64,000 nucleotides of DNA from Desulforhopalus sp. IMCC35007 (GTDB lineage: Bacteria; Desulfobacterota; Desulfobulbia; Desulfobulbales; Desulfocapsaceae). The position numbers were made by a program, and so were the translations under genes. Numbering within the stretch: position 1 is the first letter of the stretch; every line of letters starts with the position of its first letter. The notes beneath the pieces are model-generated. The model made no database searches. It had not been told where the DNA came from and saw only the letters and a list, made by a program, of their open reading frames with translations. Where the stretch lies: NCBI RefSeq assembly GCF_005116575.1, contig NZ_SWCN01000019.1:1-64000 (forward strand), read 5' to 3'. This document shows positions 63,587 to 64,000 of the stretch, one piece after another.

Positions 63587-63820
63587 ATGGAAATTAAAAT
63601 ATGTGGCCCCGGATGCAGAAAATGTAACGAGGCCTATGCCAATGCTCTGGCAGCAGCGGAGAGGACCGGAAAAGCGGTCTCGGTGACCAAGGTTACAGAT
63701 TTTCAGGAAATTGCAATGCTGGGAATTTTCTCAACACCTGCAGTGGTGGTGGACGGACAGGTGAAATGTGTGGGCAGGAGCGCCAGTGCCGATGAAATAT
63801 TTTCATGGATTGAGGCTTGA
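63587..63820 (+). CDS. Small thioredoxin-like protein (redox-active disulfide type)
   Basis: A 77-residue single-domain thioredoxin fold of the TM0996/MTH895 type: active-site-like GPGCRKC near residue 8 (CxxC), FSTPAVVVDGQVKCVGR with the cis-proline, and SADEIFSWIEA as last helix. Such proteins commonly sit with DUF318 permeases and may hand electrons or metals to them. Start supported by GAGGGAAG upstream. Confidence 0.88.
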   Translation: MEIKICGPGCRKCNEAYANALAAAERTGKAVSVTKVTDFQEIAMLGIFSTPAVVVDGQVKCVGRSASADEIFSWIEA

Positions 63821-63851
63821 TCTTTTTCAAAAATTTCAGATATAACAACCC

Positions 63852-64000
63852 ATGGAACTTACAATTACGACCCCGGCCTTACTGTTTCCCGCTGTAACAT
63901 TTTTACTTGTTGCTTATACCAGTAGATTTCTCGCAATAAATGCGAGAATTCGAAATCTTTACGAACGTTATCAAGAAAAGTCCGATGACGTTATTATTGC
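63852..64000 (+). CDS. DUF2721-type membrane protein (partial)
   Basis: Starts at ATG 63852 and is open to the window edge (49 codons). The sequence TTPALLFPAVTFLLVAYTSRF followed by LAINARIRNLYERY fits the N-terminus of DUF2721 proteins, small inner-membrane proteins of unknown function with three helices. It may continue the DGC-thioredoxin transcript. Confidence 0.65.
   Translation, partial: MELTITTPALLFPAVTFLLVAYTSRFLAINARIRNLYERYQEKSDDVII

Noticed and set aside
1-64000. CRISPR arrays, prophage, insertion sequences, integrases
   Set aside because: No regularly spaced repeats, transposase, integrase or phage structural genes were seen on either strand.

Overview
The window looks like chromosomal DNA of a Gram-negative anaerobe of the Desulfobacterota, most likely a Desulfobulbales-type bacterium. 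This is an inference from gene content: a Kdo transferase (waaA) implies an outer membrane with LPS. A remnant of a Hdr/DsrK-type 4Fe-4S protein, a vitamin B12-riboswitch-controlled ThiC paralogue, a lysine-to-glutaryl-CoA operon and a probable selenoprotein all fit sulfate-reducer relatives. FliW implies a flagellum. No rRNA, prophage, insertion sequence or CRISPR array was found.

Layout. 1-6.0 kb: tail of an unknown gene, comEC and waaA (minus, coupled), rsmE (plus), a decayed Hdr-like iron-sulfur gene and an A-type Fe-S carrier. 6.5-13.6 kb: accessory metabolism: a Tat-exported phosphoesterase, guanine deaminase, a marR-pirin-FMN reductase operon, a truncated molybdopterin oxidoreductase gene and the Ser/Thr symporter sstT. 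14-18.1 kb (minus): a lysine catabolic operon (aminoadipate-semialdehyde dehydrogenase, lysine 6-aminotransferase, glutaryl-CoA dehydrogenase type). 18.2-25 kb: uvrC, a cobalamin riboswitch in front of a bzaF-like gene (5-hydroxybenzimidazole synthase candidate), a GGDEF-PilZ protein, tag and a PilZ protein. 25-36.4 kb: a cation-chloride-type transporter, PsiE-like and UspE-like proteins, an unusual repeat plus NlpC/P60-like protein, a solute-binding protein, a cyclase-cNMP-binding fusion, a lytic transglycosylase and an unknown membrane protein. 36.7-39.2 kb: fatty acyl-CoA synthetase with a MarR regulator.

39.3-47.3 kb (minus) is the classic translation operon tRNA-Val, thrS, infC (AUU start), rpmI, rplT, pheS, pheT, ihfA, merR and tRNA-Pro. 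47.5-51.1 kb (minus) is the tadA, tRNA-Ser, 4.5S RNA, dnaX, ybaB, recR cluster; dnaX carries a run of ten A residues placed where slippage would produce the short gamma subunit. 51.5-60 kb: a sigma-54 activator with a degenerate receiver, pepF, trpBA, fliW, an unrecognised 539-residue protein and rsmI. 60.2-64 kb (plus): a Cu/Zn-efflux-type permease interrupted in frame by UGA exactly at a family-conserved cysteine and followed by a SECIS-like hairpin, then a 6-phosphofructokinase with unusual active-site residues, a DGC zinc-binding protein, a small thioredoxin-like protein and the start of a DUF2721-type membrane protein.

The strongest points for follow-up are the candidate selenoprotein permease and its thiol/metal neighbours, the riboswitch-controlled ThiC paralogue, and the dnaX slippery run.
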